Source of the DNA: Paenibacillus phyllosphaerae
GTDB lineage: Bacteria; Bacillota; Bacilli; Paenibacillales; Paenibacillaceae
Direction: 5' to 3'
DNA length: 64,000 bases
Assembly: GCF_014192105.1 (NCBI RefSeq)
Contig: NZ_JACHXK010000002.1
Coordinates: 555,380-619,379 of the forward strand
In this document: positions 44,733 through 53,623 of the stretch, piece after piece
How the letters are laid out: every line of letters begins with the position of its first letter
How positions within the stretch are numbered: the stretch's first letter is position 1
Notes under the pieces: generated by a model
The model's input: only the letters and a program-made list of their open reading frames with translations
The model's database searches: none
What the model was told of the DNA's origin: nothing
Program-made: the position numbers and the translations under genes

Positions 44733-45368
44733 ATGCTTACCTACGAACGCCCGCTGTGGGAGCAGGGGCACCGGTTTATCGCGGGCATCGACGAAGTCGG
44801 CCGCGGTTGTTTATTTGGCGACGTGGTGGCGGCAGCTGTCATCCTGCCTGAAGAACTCGAGCTTGAAGGGATCAACGATTCCAAGAAGCTGTCGGAGAAG
44901 AAACGTGAGAAGCTGTATTGGGAGATTACCGAGGCGGCGCTCGCTTGGTCTGTTGCGCGGGTAGATGCAGCGAAGATCGATGAAATCAACATCAAGCAGG
45001 CCGCAAGGCTCGCCATGAAGATATCTGTGGAGACGCTCGAAGTGCAACCTGGTTATCTGCTCGTCGATGCCGAGAAAGTGGATCTGGATATTCCTCAGCT
45101 TGCGATTATTAAAGGCGATGCGTTAAGCCAATCGATTGCGGCCGCATCGATCATCGCGAAGGTGACGCGTGATCGCCTGTGTACGGGAGAATGGGACGCG
45201 CTTTATCCGGAATACGGCATAGCCGTTCACAAGGGCTATGCGACGAAGGTACATCGCGAGCGTCTGCTCGAGTACGGGGCAAGCCCGCTTCATCGCAAAT
45301 CGTTTCTGGGCAAGATTTTTGCCGAACTAGAGCAGATGGAGCTCTTCGAAGAAGAAACAACTCTATAG
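44733..45368 (+). CDS. rnhB: Ribonuclease HII
   Basis: A 211-residue RNase HII, which removes single ribonucleotides from DNA. The acidic residues are in AGIDEVGRG, in VARVDAAKIDEINI and in YLLVDAEKVDL. The typical GRGPLAGPVVAAAVIL reads GRGCLFGDVVAAAVIL, so P, A and P are changed to C, F and D next to the active site; the Asp-Glu dyad and Gly-Arg-Gly are kept. The ATG at 44733 with GGGAGAGA upstream is chosen; an upstream frame overlapping rbgA is unlikely. Confidence 0.93.
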   Translation: MLTYERPLWEQGHRFIAGIDEVGRGCLFGDVVAAAVILPEELELEGINDSKKLSEKKREKLYWEITEAALAWSVARVDAAKIDEINIKQAARLAMKISVETLEVQPGYLLVDAEKVDLDIPQLAIIKGDALSQSIAAASIIAKVTRDRLCTGEWDALYPEYGIAVHKGYATKVHRERLLEYGASPLHRKSFLGKIFAELEQMELFEEETTL

Positions 45369-45603
45369 GCGTATATGGGCCGGACGGAGCGTCTTGCGGA
45401 AGAACCGCATAAGGACGAATCTGACCGGCTTTTTAAATTTGTGCAGATTGCGACGAAAAGTTTGCGCCAAGAGGTTAACGGGAAATCGGAAGATGCCGAT
45501 ACTAGTAATAAAAGAGTCTGGTAAGGGCTGGACCTGCATGGCGATGATGTCAGGTCATGCAAGCTGGACGCGCGCGTGCGCCTTACTAAGGAGTGGACGG
45601 AAT

Positions 45604-47427
45604 ATGAATATCGGACAGGTCATGCGCGGAATGATGGGAGACGCGCAAAGCTCGGACAGCAAAGCGCTGGAGCTTAAGGTCGGTCAAGTGGTTCGCGGCG
45701 TTATTGTTTCCTTGTCGGAGGATCAGCAAGCCGTCATTCAGATCAATGGGACGCAGGTAAGAGCCAAGCTCGAGACAACGCTGACACCGGGACAATCAAC
45801 ATTGCTTCAGGTGCAGCCTCAGTCCGAGAATGGCCAACTGGTCATGAAGACGGTGGATGCCAATATGGCGCAGTTGACGGAAGAAAGCGTGAAGGAATGG
45901 GCGAAAGCATTGGCCTTGCCTGACCAGCAAAAATGGGCAGGAGAGCTCATCCGCGACTTGAAACGCGACGGTATGACATTGACCAAAGCCCTAAGCAGCC
46001 AATTCCAGCAAGCTGCCGAGGCTAAGCCGCCAGCGGCGGATAGCAAGACGTGGATGCAAGCTACGGCTGTTGCCGTGAAGCGAGGCCTTCCCGTGACGGA
46101 GGCGACCGTAGGAGCGCTGAGGCAGGCTTTGTCAGGGCCGCCCGTTCACCAGTTGCTGCAAACGTTAGAGCAGGAGCTAGGCAAGTGGCAAGGCGAGCTA
46201 GAGGCATCCGGGATGTCCTCTGACGATTCGCAGGGAGCTGGTAATCCGACGGACAAAACGGCGACGAAGCCTGCGCTTTCAACAGCTCAGCAAGCCGCGA
46301 CCCGGCTTCAAGCGCTCCTGGCAGAAGGAGCGGATTTGATGCAAGCCGATGTATTGGCGGATGATGCACCGTCATCAGGGGTTGCACAGACGTCCGCAGC
46401 AGTTGTAGAGGAAGACGTAACGGCTACGGCTGGGCAATCAATCAAATCAGTGAAGCAAGAGGCGCAGGAGGCACCGCCGAAGACCTTAGCGTCTGACGCG
46501 GATTCCGCTGAACCGACGGAACATGCAGAGCAGACAGCGGGCAGTAAGGCGCAGGCGAATATGGTAGGCGGCCTATTGAAATGGCTGGGCGTTGATCATG
46601 AGCGACTGCTGGCGCAATCTGTGCTTCAAGACGCGCAGCAGAACAGGCCGGTGGAAGAGGGCGAATCTGTATCTGTTGCACCTGAGGGAGAGGCGCCGGA
46701 AGCAACTCAGACAACTGAGGGCAAGCCCAAAGAGGCCTTTACGGCGCATGGTATCGAACGTCAGGGGATGCCCGTTATGCAGGATCGGCTTGCAGTTACA
46801 GGAATGACTGGACAGGCAGATCTTGCCGGTGCGGCAGCGAAAGCGCAAGATCTGCCTAACGCGACCGACAGCATGAAAAGCCTGCTGCTCACGATTGCAA
46901 GCAGCGACGATGTTCCGGCTGCCCTCAAAGATTCGGCGCAGCAGCTTGTGCAGCAAATTACCGGGCAACAGCTGCTTCTGTCGCCGGAGCGGAACGGTTC
47001 TCCTTTTACCCATGTGACCTTGTTTATCCCGCTCAAAAGCCCGAATGGCGATCAGACGGCTTCGGTGCATATCCAGACGAGACGCGGGCGCAAGGGAGAA
47101 CTTGATGCCGACAACTGTCATCTCATGTTTGATCTGCGTATGAAGTCGTTGGGCGATACGATCGTGGATGTTCAGGTTGTGGACAAAATTGTCAGCCTGA
47201 AGCTGTGGAACGATCATCCGGCGATCGAAGAATTGCTGGAGTCATCCCGTTCCGAAGTGACGGAAGCGCTGAAGCAGGCAGGGTATCAGCTGCTCACGCT
47301 CAAAGCAACCCCAATGCCGGATCGGCTGGCTTTGTCCGGCCAACAGGAAACAGCGGCAGCGGCGCCGTCCCCGGTGCAATCGGCGTATACCTCTCGTCCG
47401 TATAAAGGGGTGGATTATCGAATATGA
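45604..47427 (+). CDS. ylqG: FliK-like protein YlqG
   Basis: A 607-residue protein. Residues 25-75 form a beta-rich segment (VGQVVRGVIVSLSEDQQAVIQ). A long low-complexity middle rich in A, E, Q and T follows, and the C-terminal 120 residues (THVTLFIPLKSP, ADNCHLMFDLRMKSLGDTIVDVQVVDKIVSLKLW) resemble the Flg_hook domain of FliK. FliK measures hook length and triggers the FlhB specificity switch. The gene overlaps ylqH by 4 bases. AAGGAGTGG before 45604 decides the start; the open frame from 45394 has no support. The 235-bp gap from rnhB to this start holds no other gene I can support. Confidence 0.8.
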   Translation: MNIGQVMRGMMGDAQSSDSKALELKVGQVVRGVIVSLSEDQQAVIQINGTQVRAKLETTLTPGQSTLLQVQPQSENGQLVMKTVDANMAQLTEESVKEWAKALALPDQQKWAGELIRDLKRDGMTLTKALSSQFQQAAEAKPPAADSKTWMQATAVAVKRGLPVTEATVGALRQALSGPPVHQLLQTLEQELGKWQGELEASGMSSDDSQGAGNPTDKTATKPALSTAQQAATRLQALLAEGADLMQADVLADDAPSSGVAQTSAAVVEEDVTATAGQSIKSVKQEAQEAPPKTLASDADSAEPTEHAEQTAGSKAQANMVGGLLKWLGVDHERLLAQSVLQDAQQNRPVEEGESVSVAPEGEAPEATQTTEGKPKEAFTAHGIERQGMPVMQDRLAVTGMTGQADLAGAAAKAQDLPNATDSMKSLLLTIASSDDVPAALKDSAQQLVQQITGQQLLLSPERNGSPFTHVTLFIPLKSPNGDQTASVHIQTRRGRKGELDADNCHLMFDLRMKSLGDTIVDVQVVDKIVSLKLWNDHPAIEELLESSRSEVTEALKQAGYQLLTLKATPMPDRLALSGQQETAAAAPSPVQSAYTSRPYKGVDYRI

Positions 47428-47747
47428 GCAGCAGGAATCATCGGCCTCAGCAGAACAATGGTAAGGAGGCGCAATCGCCGGCCAAAAAGGCTGTTGCGCT
47501 CAAGTATGAGCCCGGTGAGGGAACGGCCCCGAAAGTCATTGCCAAGGGAAGCGGCAGAATGGCCGATGCGATTGTCGAGAAAGCTTCGGATAACGGTGTC
47601 CCTATTCAGGAGGATAAGTCGCTCGTCGAGGTGCTCTCCAAGCTTGATCTGAATCAGGAAATTCCGCCGGAGCTCTACATGCTTGTCGCGGAAGTGCTTA
47701 GCTTCGTCTATCGTTCAGACAAGCGGGCAGGGAAGATGGGAAGATGA
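47424..47747 (+). CDS. ylqH: FlhB C-terminal domain-like protein YlqH
   Basis: A 107-residue soluble protein matching the cytosolic C-terminal domain of FlhB/EscU type export switches. AVALKYEPGEGTAPKVIAKG corresponds to the part after the NPTH autocleavage site, and VPIQEDKSLVEVLSKLDLNQEIPPELYMLVAEVLSFVY to the end of that domain. The membrane part and the NPTH site are missing. It overlaps ylqG (FliK-like) and yraN by 4 bases each, so the FliK/FlhB-C pair is made together. Its role is unknown. Confidence 0.85.
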   Translation: MSSRNHRPQQNNGKEAQSPAKKAVALKYEPGEGTAPKVIAKGSGRMADAIVEKASDNGVPIQEDKSLVEVLSKLDLNQEIPPELYMLVAEVLSFVYRSDKRAGKMGR

Positions 47748-48133
47748 CGAATACGAATGGGCGACGGACAGATACGAGACGATTAACCGGCCAGTTCGGC
47801 GAGGAGCAAGGCGTCCAATTGCTGCTGGAGGCAGGCTACACGATCTTGCATCGCAATTGGCGGTGCAGAAGCGGCGAGATTGATATCGTTGCTGCGAACG
47901 AAGGCGTACTCGTCTTTGTCGAAGTGAGGACAAGAACGTCAGGCGGACGGTTCGGCATGGCCGTCGAGTCGGTTGACTGGCGGAAGCAGCGGCAGGTTCG
48001 ATCGATTGCGGAAATTTATCTTAGGACCTACGGTTATGGGGACATGAGCATACGTTTTGATGTCATGGCGTTTATGATCGATCGCTTGACGAACGACATC
48101 ATCGAATCGAAACATATTTCTGGCGCATTTTGA
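47744..48133 (+). CDS. yraN: YraN (UPF0102) nuclease-fold protein
   Basis: A 129-residue UPF0102 protein with a restriction-endonuclease-like core: GEEQGVQLLLEAGYTILHRNWRCRSGEIDIVAANEGVLVFVEVRTR has the E, D and ExK-type positions (here EVR). Function is unknown. The start overlaps ylqH (ATGA). It is the last gene before the convergent comM. Confidence 0.9.
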   Translation: MTNTNGRRTDTRRLTGQFGEEQGVQLLLEAGYTILHRNWRCRSGEIDIVAANEGVLVFVEVRTRTSGGRFGMAVESVDWRKQRQVRSIAEIYLRTYGYGDMSIRFDVMAFMIDRLTNDIIESKHISGAF

Positions 48134-48186
48134 GCCATGGCGAAGAGCCTCGGATGACAGTACATCGCGAGGCTCTTCGTGGTTTC

Positions 48187-49734
48187 CTACAATGCGTGCA
48201 GTTTGCGATCCAAACTGCGATAGCCGATCGCTTCCGCGATATGGGAGGCATCGACCGCGTCACAGCTTTCCAAATCGGCAACGGTGCGGGCTAGCTTAAG
48301 AATGCGGTCATGGGCGCGTAAACTAACGCCGAGCGTATCGAATGCCATTTTGAGCAACTGGTCGGCTGCTGGGGTGCGTAATGTAACTTGAAGCAAAGAG
48401 GCTCCTGCGAGCGTAGAGAGCGGACGGCCAAGCCGGCGTTCACGCTCCAGACGAATCTGATGAGCTTGCTGCACGGTTTCCCGCATCTGGGAGGAATTCA
48501 TCCCGGGCTGGAGCCCTTCGGTTGAGAGCGGCCGCGCTACCTCGATATGCATATCAATCCGGTCAAGCAGCGGGCCGGAGATTTTGGCGCGGTAGCGCGC
48601 GATTTGAACTTCGCTGCACGTGCAGCGCTGCGTGTCCGTCTCATGTCCAAGATATCCGCACGGGCACGGATTCATGGAGCAGGCAAGCAGAAAACTGGCA
48701 GGAAACCGGAACACGGCTCTGGAGCGGGCAATCGTCACTTCGCGGTCTTCCAGCGGCTGCCGCAATACTTCAAGGGCATTCCGGGAGAATTCGGGCAGCT
48801 CATCCAGGAACAGGACGCCGCGGTGCGCGAGCGTAACCTCGCCGGGCCGCGGGATTGAGCCGCCGCCGATGAGTCCTGCGGCCGAGATCGTGTGATGAGG
48901 CGTCCGAAACGGACGTACCCGAAGCAGCGAAGATACGCCTTGCGGAAGCTTCCCGGCCGAGCTGTATATTTTGGTTACCTGCAAGGCTTCTTCCTCTTCC
49001 AATGGAGGCATGATGCCGGGCAGCCGTCTGGCGAGCATCGTCTTCCCAGTCCCTGGAGGGCCGCTGAAGATGACATTGTGCGAGCCGGCTGCTGCGATGA
49101 GCAAGGCACGCTTGGCATGATGCTGACCGAGCACGTCTCCGAAGTCCTCGTGCGAGGCAGCCAAAAACTCGTCCGAACCATCAGCATGAGCGCTTGGGTC
49201 ATAACGTAGCAACTCCCAGCCTTGCCCGCTCTTCTCGCATTTGCCAAGCTGGCTTAAGTGAGTGACCGCAAACAACTCCATTCCTTCGATGAAGGAAGCT
49301 TCCTGCGCATTGCTCAAAGGCAGCAGCACCCGGTGCAGACCGGACCGCTTAGCTTTCTCGACCATGGGCAAAACGCCGGGAACGGCGCGAATCTCGCCTC
49401 CCAGCGCAAGCTCGCCTAACACCAAAGCCCCTTGGAACGGAGCGCTGCTGAGTTGCTCGCTCGCAGCAAGAATAGCCGAGGCAATGGCCAGGTCAAAGGC
49501 CGTACCTTCCTTGCGGAAATCGGCTGGCGCGAGATTAATCGTAATGCGGTCAAGCGGAAACTTGAAACCGCAGTTCTTAATGGCAGCCCGTACACGCTCG
49601 ACGGATTCCCTGACAGCGGGATCGGGCAGACCCACAATCGATACTTGAGGCAGGCCGCTTGCGATATCGGCTTCTACCGCGATATTCTTGCCTTCGACCC
49701 CGTAAACACTGCCGCTGTATAGTGTGATAAACAT
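48187..49734 (-). CDS. comM: YifB/ComM-type magnesium chelatase-like AAA+ protein
   Basis: A 515-residue AAA+ protein. The N-terminal ChlI-like fold begins MFITLYSGSVYGVEGKNIAVEADI. Walker A is SGPPGTGKTMLARRLPGIMP, Walker B FLDELPEFSRNALEVLRQPLED, and a Cys-rich insertion CSMNPCPCGYLGHETDTQRCTC is present. ComM is a branch-migration helicase for transformation in Haemophilus and Vibrio. The start at 49734 has GAGAGGTGC about 10 bases upstream, within a hairpin (see 49738-49772). dprA lies 3 kb away, so two DNA-uptake genes are close. Confidence 0.9.
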   Translation of the reverse strand: MFITLYSGSVYGVEGKNIAVEADIASGLPQVSIVGLPDPAVRESVERVRAAIKNCGFKFPLDRITINLAPADFRKEGTAFDLAIASAILAASEQLSSAPFQGALVLGELALGGEIRAVPGVLPMVEKAKRSGLHRVLLPLSNAQEASFIEGMELFAVTHLSQLGKCEKSGQGWELLRYDPSAHADGSDEFLAASHEDFGDVLGQHHAKRALLIAAAGSHNVIFSGPPGTGKTMLARRLPGIMPPLEEEEALQVTKIYSSAGKLPQGVSSLLRVRPFRTPHHTISAAGLIGGGSIPRPGEVTLAHRGVLFLDELPEFSRNALEVLRQPLEDREVTIARSRAVFRFPASFLLACSMNPCPCGYLGHETDTQRCTCSEVQIARYRAKISGPLLDRIDMHIEVARPLSTEGLQPGMNSSQMRETVQQAHQIRLERERRLGRPLSTLAGASLLQVTLRTPAADQLLKMAFDTLGVSLRAHDRILKLARTVADLESCDAVDASHIAEAIGYRSLDRKLHAL

Positions 49735-49737
49735 GAC

Positions 49738-49772
49738 AAAAAGCACCTCTCGTCTTATGGACGAAGGTGCTT
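49738..49772 (-). promoter_or_regulatory. Terminator-like hairpin over the comM ribosome binding site
   Basis: On the minus strand AAGCACCT (49772-49765) pairs with AGGTGCTT (49748-49741), with an inner CGTC/GACG pairing, and is followed by TTTTT ending at 49738, three bases before the ATG. The 3' arm contains the ribosome binding site. It may stop transcription or block translation of comM. Confidence 0.7.
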
Positions 49773-49804
49773 CCTTACATATCCGTACTTGTCTATTTTT
49801 CACC

Positions 49805-49834
49805 ATATTAGTCCTTGACGGGTGCAGATGTCAA
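49805..49834 (-). promoter_or_regulatory. Promoter for comM
   Basis: Minus strand TTGACA (49829-49834) and TAATAT (49805-49810) with 18-base spacing. It gives a leader of about 60 bases with the hairpin above. Confidence 0.6.
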
Positions 49835-49935
49835 TGCTTCGAATCATACTTGCTTATCTATATTTTGGGTAAGGAACGGTTATACTGATCTTTGGCTGAC
49901 CAAAGTTCAACTCTAGCCCGAAGATGAGGTAAAGC

Positions 49936-49982
49936 CATGCATCCGTGCATGATCGATAGGGTCTCATCTCAAATTGAGATGA
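49936..49982. repeat. Two palindromes upstream of sucC
   Basis: CATGCA-TCCG-TGCATG (49936-49951) is followed by the perfect 9-1-9 palindrome TCATCTCAAATTGAGATGA (49964-49982). Both lie upstream of the extended -10 TGTTACAAT (50045-50053) of sucC. They look like operator sites. The rest of the 49735-50114 gap has only the comM promoter. Confidence 0.6.
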
Positions 49983-50114
49983 AATCCATATCAAAATAAC
50001 GCAGTTTCTTGGAGCGAAAAATAAGGAAAGCAAAGACGGATGTATGTTACAATAGTGAAGGTTTTTTGTGTGTACATACGTAGTATTTTGACTGCGGACA
50101 GGAGGATTTTCTCA

Positions 50115-51275
50115 ATGAATATCCATGAGTATCAAGGAAAAGAAGTACTGAAACAGTATGGTGTATCTGTACCAGATGGTAAAGTTGCATTCACAGTTGA
50201 TGAAGCGGTTGCAGCAGCAGAAGCGCTAGGCACACAAGTTGTTGTCGTCAAAGCGCAAATCCATGCCGGCGGTCGCGGCAAAGCGGGCGGCGTTAAAGTT
50301 GCCAAGAACTTGGACGAGGTTCGCGCATACGCAACCGAAATCCTCGGCAAGACGCTCGTAACGCACCAAACAGGTCCTGAAGGCAAAGAAGTGAAGCGCC
50401 TGCTTATCGAGCAAGGCTGCGACATCAAGAAAGAATATTATGTCGGCGTCGTCGTTGACCGCGGTACTGGCCGCGTCGTCATGATGGCTTCCGAAGAGGG
50501 CGGCACGGAGATCGAAGAAGTAGCTGCTCATAGCCCTGAGAAAATCATTAAAGAAGTGGTAGATCCGGCTGTAGGCCTGCTTCCTTTCCAAGCGCGCAAG
50601 TTGGCGTTCGCGATCAACATCCCAAGCGAGCTCGTGAACAAAGCGGCTAGCTTCATGCTTGCTCTTTATGCAGCATTCGTGGACAAGGACTGCTCCATCG
50701 CGGAGATCAACCCGCTCGTCGTCACTGGCGACGGCAACGTAATGGCACTTGACGCGAAGCTCAACTTCGATTCCAACGCACTGTACCGCCACAAAGATAT
50801 TCTGGCGCTGCGTGACCTGGACGAAGAAGACGCAAAGGAAATCGAAGCGTCCAAGTTCGACCTGAGCTACATCGCGCTTGACGGCAACATCGGCTGTATG
50901 GTTAATGGCGCGGGCCTGGCGATGGCGACGATGGACATTATTAAATATTATGGCGGCGACCCTGCCAACTTCCTCGACGTAGGCGGCGGTGCAACGAAGG
51001 AGAAAGTTACCGAAGCGTTCAAGATCATTCTCTCCGATGAGAAAGTGAAAGGCATCTTCGTTAACATCTTCGGCGGCATCATGCGTTGCGACGTTATTGC
51101 AGAAGGCGTTATCGCTGCTGCGAAAGAGCTTGGTCTGGATCGTCCGCTCGTCGTTCGCCTCGAAGGCACGAACGTAGACCTCGGCAAGAAGCTGCTCAAT
51201 GAATCCGGACTGAACATCGTTGCCGCTGACTCTATGGCGGATGGTGCTCAGAAGATCGTTGCACTCGTGCAATAA
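50115..51275 (+). CDS. sucC: Succinyl-CoA synthetase, beta subunit
   Basis: A 386-residue ADP-forming succinyl-CoA ligase beta chain, which makes succinate and ATP in the TCA cycle with Suc[33 protein letters not shown] (ATP grasp), [17 protein letters not shown] and [16 protein letters not shown] match. ACAGGAGGATT precedes the ATG at 50115. An extended -10 lies at 50045. sucD follows after 69 bases. Confidence 0.98.
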   Translation: MNIHEYQGKEVLKQYGVSVPDGKVAFTVDEAVAAAEALGTQVVVVKAQIHAGGRGKAGGVKVAKNLDEVRAYATEILGKTLVTHQTGPEGKEVKRLLIEQGCDIKKEYYVGVVVDRGTGRVVMMASEEGGTEIEEVAAHSPEKIIKEVVDPAVGLLPFQARKLAFAINIPSELVNKAASFMLALYAAFVDKDCSIAEINPLVVTGDGNVMALDAKLNFDSNALYRHKDILALRDLDEEDAKEIEASKFDLSYIALDGNIGCMVNGAGLAMATMDIIKYYGGDPANFLDVGGGATKEKVTEAFKIILSDEKVKGIFVNIFGGIMRCDVIAEGVIAAAKELGLDRPLVVRLEGTNVDLGKKLLNESGLNIVAADSMADGAQKIVALVQ

Positions 51276-51344
51276 TCGCTTAGCACGCTCGGAGCATCAC
51301 ACATAATCGGCATACGAATTCATATAGGGGATGTGAGTCTTCAA

Positions 51345-52274
51345 ATGAGTATTCTAGTAGGAAAAGATACAAAGGTCATTACGCAAGGCATCACGGGCAA
51401 AACAGCATTGTTCCATGCTAAAGGCGCTCTTGATTACGGTACACAAATGGTCGGCGGTACTTCGCCGGGCAAAGGCGGCACGACCGTTGACATCGCGCTG
51501 GAGAATGGCGAAACGGTATCCCTTCCAGTATTCAACACTGTTGTAGAAGCAGTTGCGAACACTGGCGCTACGGCGTCCGTTATTTACGTTCCGCCTGCAT
51601 TCGCAGCGGATGCGATCATGGAAGCGGTTGACGCTGAACTGGACCTCGTTATTTGTATCACAGAGGGTATCCCGGTTCTGGATATGGTCAAAGTTAGCCG
51701 TTACATGGAAGGCAAGAAAACACGCCTGATCGGACCTAACTGCCCAGGCGTAATCACGCCAGGCGAATGCAAAATCGGCATTATGCCAGGATACATTCAC
51801 ACGAAAGGCCATGTAGGCGTCGTTTCCCGCAGCGGAACGTTGACGTATGAGGCTGTTCACCAGCTCACTACGCGCGGCATCGGCCAATCGTCCGCGGTAG
51901 GTATCGGCGGCGACCCGGTTAAAGGATCGGAGTTCATCGACATTCTGAGCATGTTCAATGACGATCCGGACACTTATGCGGTTATCATGATCGGCGAGAT
52001 CGGCGGTTCGGCAGAGGAAGAAGCTGCTGAGTGGGTCAAAGCGAACATGAAGAAGCCGGTAGTAGGCTTCATCGGCGGCGCAACAGCGCCTCCAGGCAAA
52101 CGTATGGGACATGCCGGCGCTATCATCTCCGGTGGCAAAGGTACGGCGGCTGAGAAAATCGCAACGCTGGAAGCTTGCGGCATCAAAGTTTCTCCAACGC
52201 CGTCGGAAATGGGCTCGACGCTGGTTTCCGTGCTTGAAGAGCAGGGTCTGCTCGAGAAGTGCAAAACGCACTAA
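51345..52274 (+). CDS. sucD: Succinyl-CoA synthetase, alpha subunit
   Basis: A 309-residue alpha chain. It has [18 protein letters not shown] (CoA-binding Rossmann), [18 protein letters not shown] and [15 protein letters not shown] (the phosphohistidine). The ATG at 51345 fits; a GTG at 51333 sits too close to AGGGGAT. A strong terminator follows, so sucCD is a two-gene operon. Confidence 0.97.
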   Translation: MSILVGKDTKVITQGITGKTALFHAKGALDYGTQMVGGTSPGKGGTTVDIALENGETVSLPVFNTVVEAVANTGATASVIYVPPAFAADAIMEAVDAELDLVICITEGIPVLDMVKVSRYMEGKKTRLIGPNCPGVITPGECKIGIMPGYIHTKGHVGVVSRSGTLTYEAVHQLTTRGIGQSSAVGIGGDPVKGSEFIDILSMFNDDPDTYAVIMIGEIGGSAEEEAAEWVKANMKKPVVGFIGGATAPPGKRMGHAGAIISGGKGTAAEKIATLEACGIKVSPTPSEMGSTLVSVLEEQGLLEKCKTH

Positions 52275-52310
52275 GCGTTCCTACATTCGAATAAGCTGTT
52301 AGATAAAGGT

Positions 52311-52357
52311 AAGCAACCTTTCGTTTTCCCGTAATGGGAACGGAAGGTTGCTTTTTT
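52311..52357 (+). terminator. Terminator after sucCD
   Basis: AAGCAACCTTTCGTTTTCCC (52311-52330) pairs with GGGAACGGAAGGTTGCTT with a 2-base bulge, then T's. Confidence 0.9.
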
Positions 52358-52476
52358 ATTCCCTCCTTTTAAAGAAAAATCATCGAATTAGGGTCAGTCG
52401 CTTGCATTCTCTTTCCGTGTCAAGCACAATAGGGGAAGGATGTCAGGCACGCCCTTGGAAAAGGACGTGTTTATTA

Positions 52477-53598
52477 ATGAAGAAAGACATCGCGTTAATG
52501 AAAGAAATCCTGGTTACTCTTCACGAAACAGCAGGTATTGGTTGGCATGCGATCCGTAAAGCTTTTGATGTCGGCGATTGGATAGCTTATCCTCGATATG
52601 AGGCAGAAGCCTGGCTGACGGTCGGCTTTCGTCCAGAGCAGGCGAAGGCTGCGGCAGCAATGTTCCGCAGTGTTGATTTCGATCAGCGCAGAGAGCAAAT
52701 GAACAGGCTTGGCATCTCCGTTCTTACACCACTTGATAGTGAATATCCGCACCTTCTTAAGCAGATTCCACAACCGCCTTGGGTGTTGTATGCGATTGGC
52801 CGGACGGAATTGCTGCAGGGTCCGAGTATTGCTGTGGTCGGCACGCGAGGGCCAACGGCTTATGGCCGTAAGGCGGCCTTGGATTTGTCGTATGGGCTTG
52901 CTGCTAAGGGACTCGTCATATCGAGCGGCATGGCGCTTGGAATCGACAGGATAGCGCATGAAGGCGCTCTAAAGGCGTCCAAAGCGACGATTGCCGTTCT
53001 AGGCACGCCGGTAGACGTAATCTATCCCCCGCAGAATCGCGATATTTACGCAGATATTCGAGAGAATGGGCTCATCCTGTCCGAGCTTCCGCTAGGCAGA
53101 CCGTTCCATCCTGGGCATTTTCCGCTTCGCAATCGAATTATTGCAGGGATCTCAATCGGAACGCTCGTGATCGAGGCTGCGGAACGCAGTGGTTCGCTCA
53201 TTACGGCGAATCAGGCACTGGATATGAACCGTGAAGTATTCGCCGTACCGGGGACGATCTCGTCGCCGAAGAGCGCGGGCACGAATAAGCTGATTCGCGA
53301 GCATGGCGCTAAGCTGGTGACGGATGCGGAGCATATCATCGAAGAGTTTGGCTGGCTGGTAGAAAGTTTAGCCGAAAGGGCTGTCCGTTTGACTCCGGAT
53401 AAGGAGCAACAGGCAGCGGAGAACATGACGGAAGAAGAGACGTTTATCTATGACCTGCTGCAGGATCAGCCGCGTACAACGGACGAGCTGCACGAGCTGT
53501 CACGGTACCCGTTTGGACTTTTGCACGCAGTTCTGATAAATTTATCTATAAAACGTAAGATTGAACAACATCCGGGTTCATTATACAGTGTAACGTAG
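52477..53598 (+). CDS. dprA: DNA-processing protein DprA
   Basis: A 373-residue DprA that protects incoming single-stranded DNA and loads RecA in transformation. The Rossmann core is [23 protein letters not shown] and [20 protein letters not shown], then [21 protein letters not shown] and [23 protein letters not shown]. The C-terminal winged-helix DML1 domain (about 310-370) is present. The start at 52477 has AAAGGACGTG upstream; the long upstream frame belongs to the sucD trailer. topA follows after 25 bases. Confidence 0.94.
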   Translation: MKKDIALMKEILVTLHETAGIGWHAIRKAFDVGDWIAYPRYEAEAWLTVGFRPEQAKAAAAMFRSVDFDQRREQMNRLGISVLTPLDSEYPHLLKQIPQPPWVLYAIGRTELLQGPSIAVVGTRGPTAYGRKAALDLSYGLAAKGLVISSGMALGIDRIAHEGALKASKATIAVLGTPVDVIYPPQNRDIYADIRENGLILSELPLGRPFHPGHFPLRNRIIAGISIGTLVIEAAERSGSLITANQALDMNREVFAVPGTISSPKSAGTNKLIREHGAKLVTDAEHIIEEFGWLVESLAERAVRLTPDKEQQAAENMTEEETFIYDLLQDQPRTTDELHELSRYPFGLLHAVLINLSIKRKIEQHPGSLYSVT

Positions 53599-53623
53599 CA
53601 GCTTTTGGAGAGGAGGACGCTAT

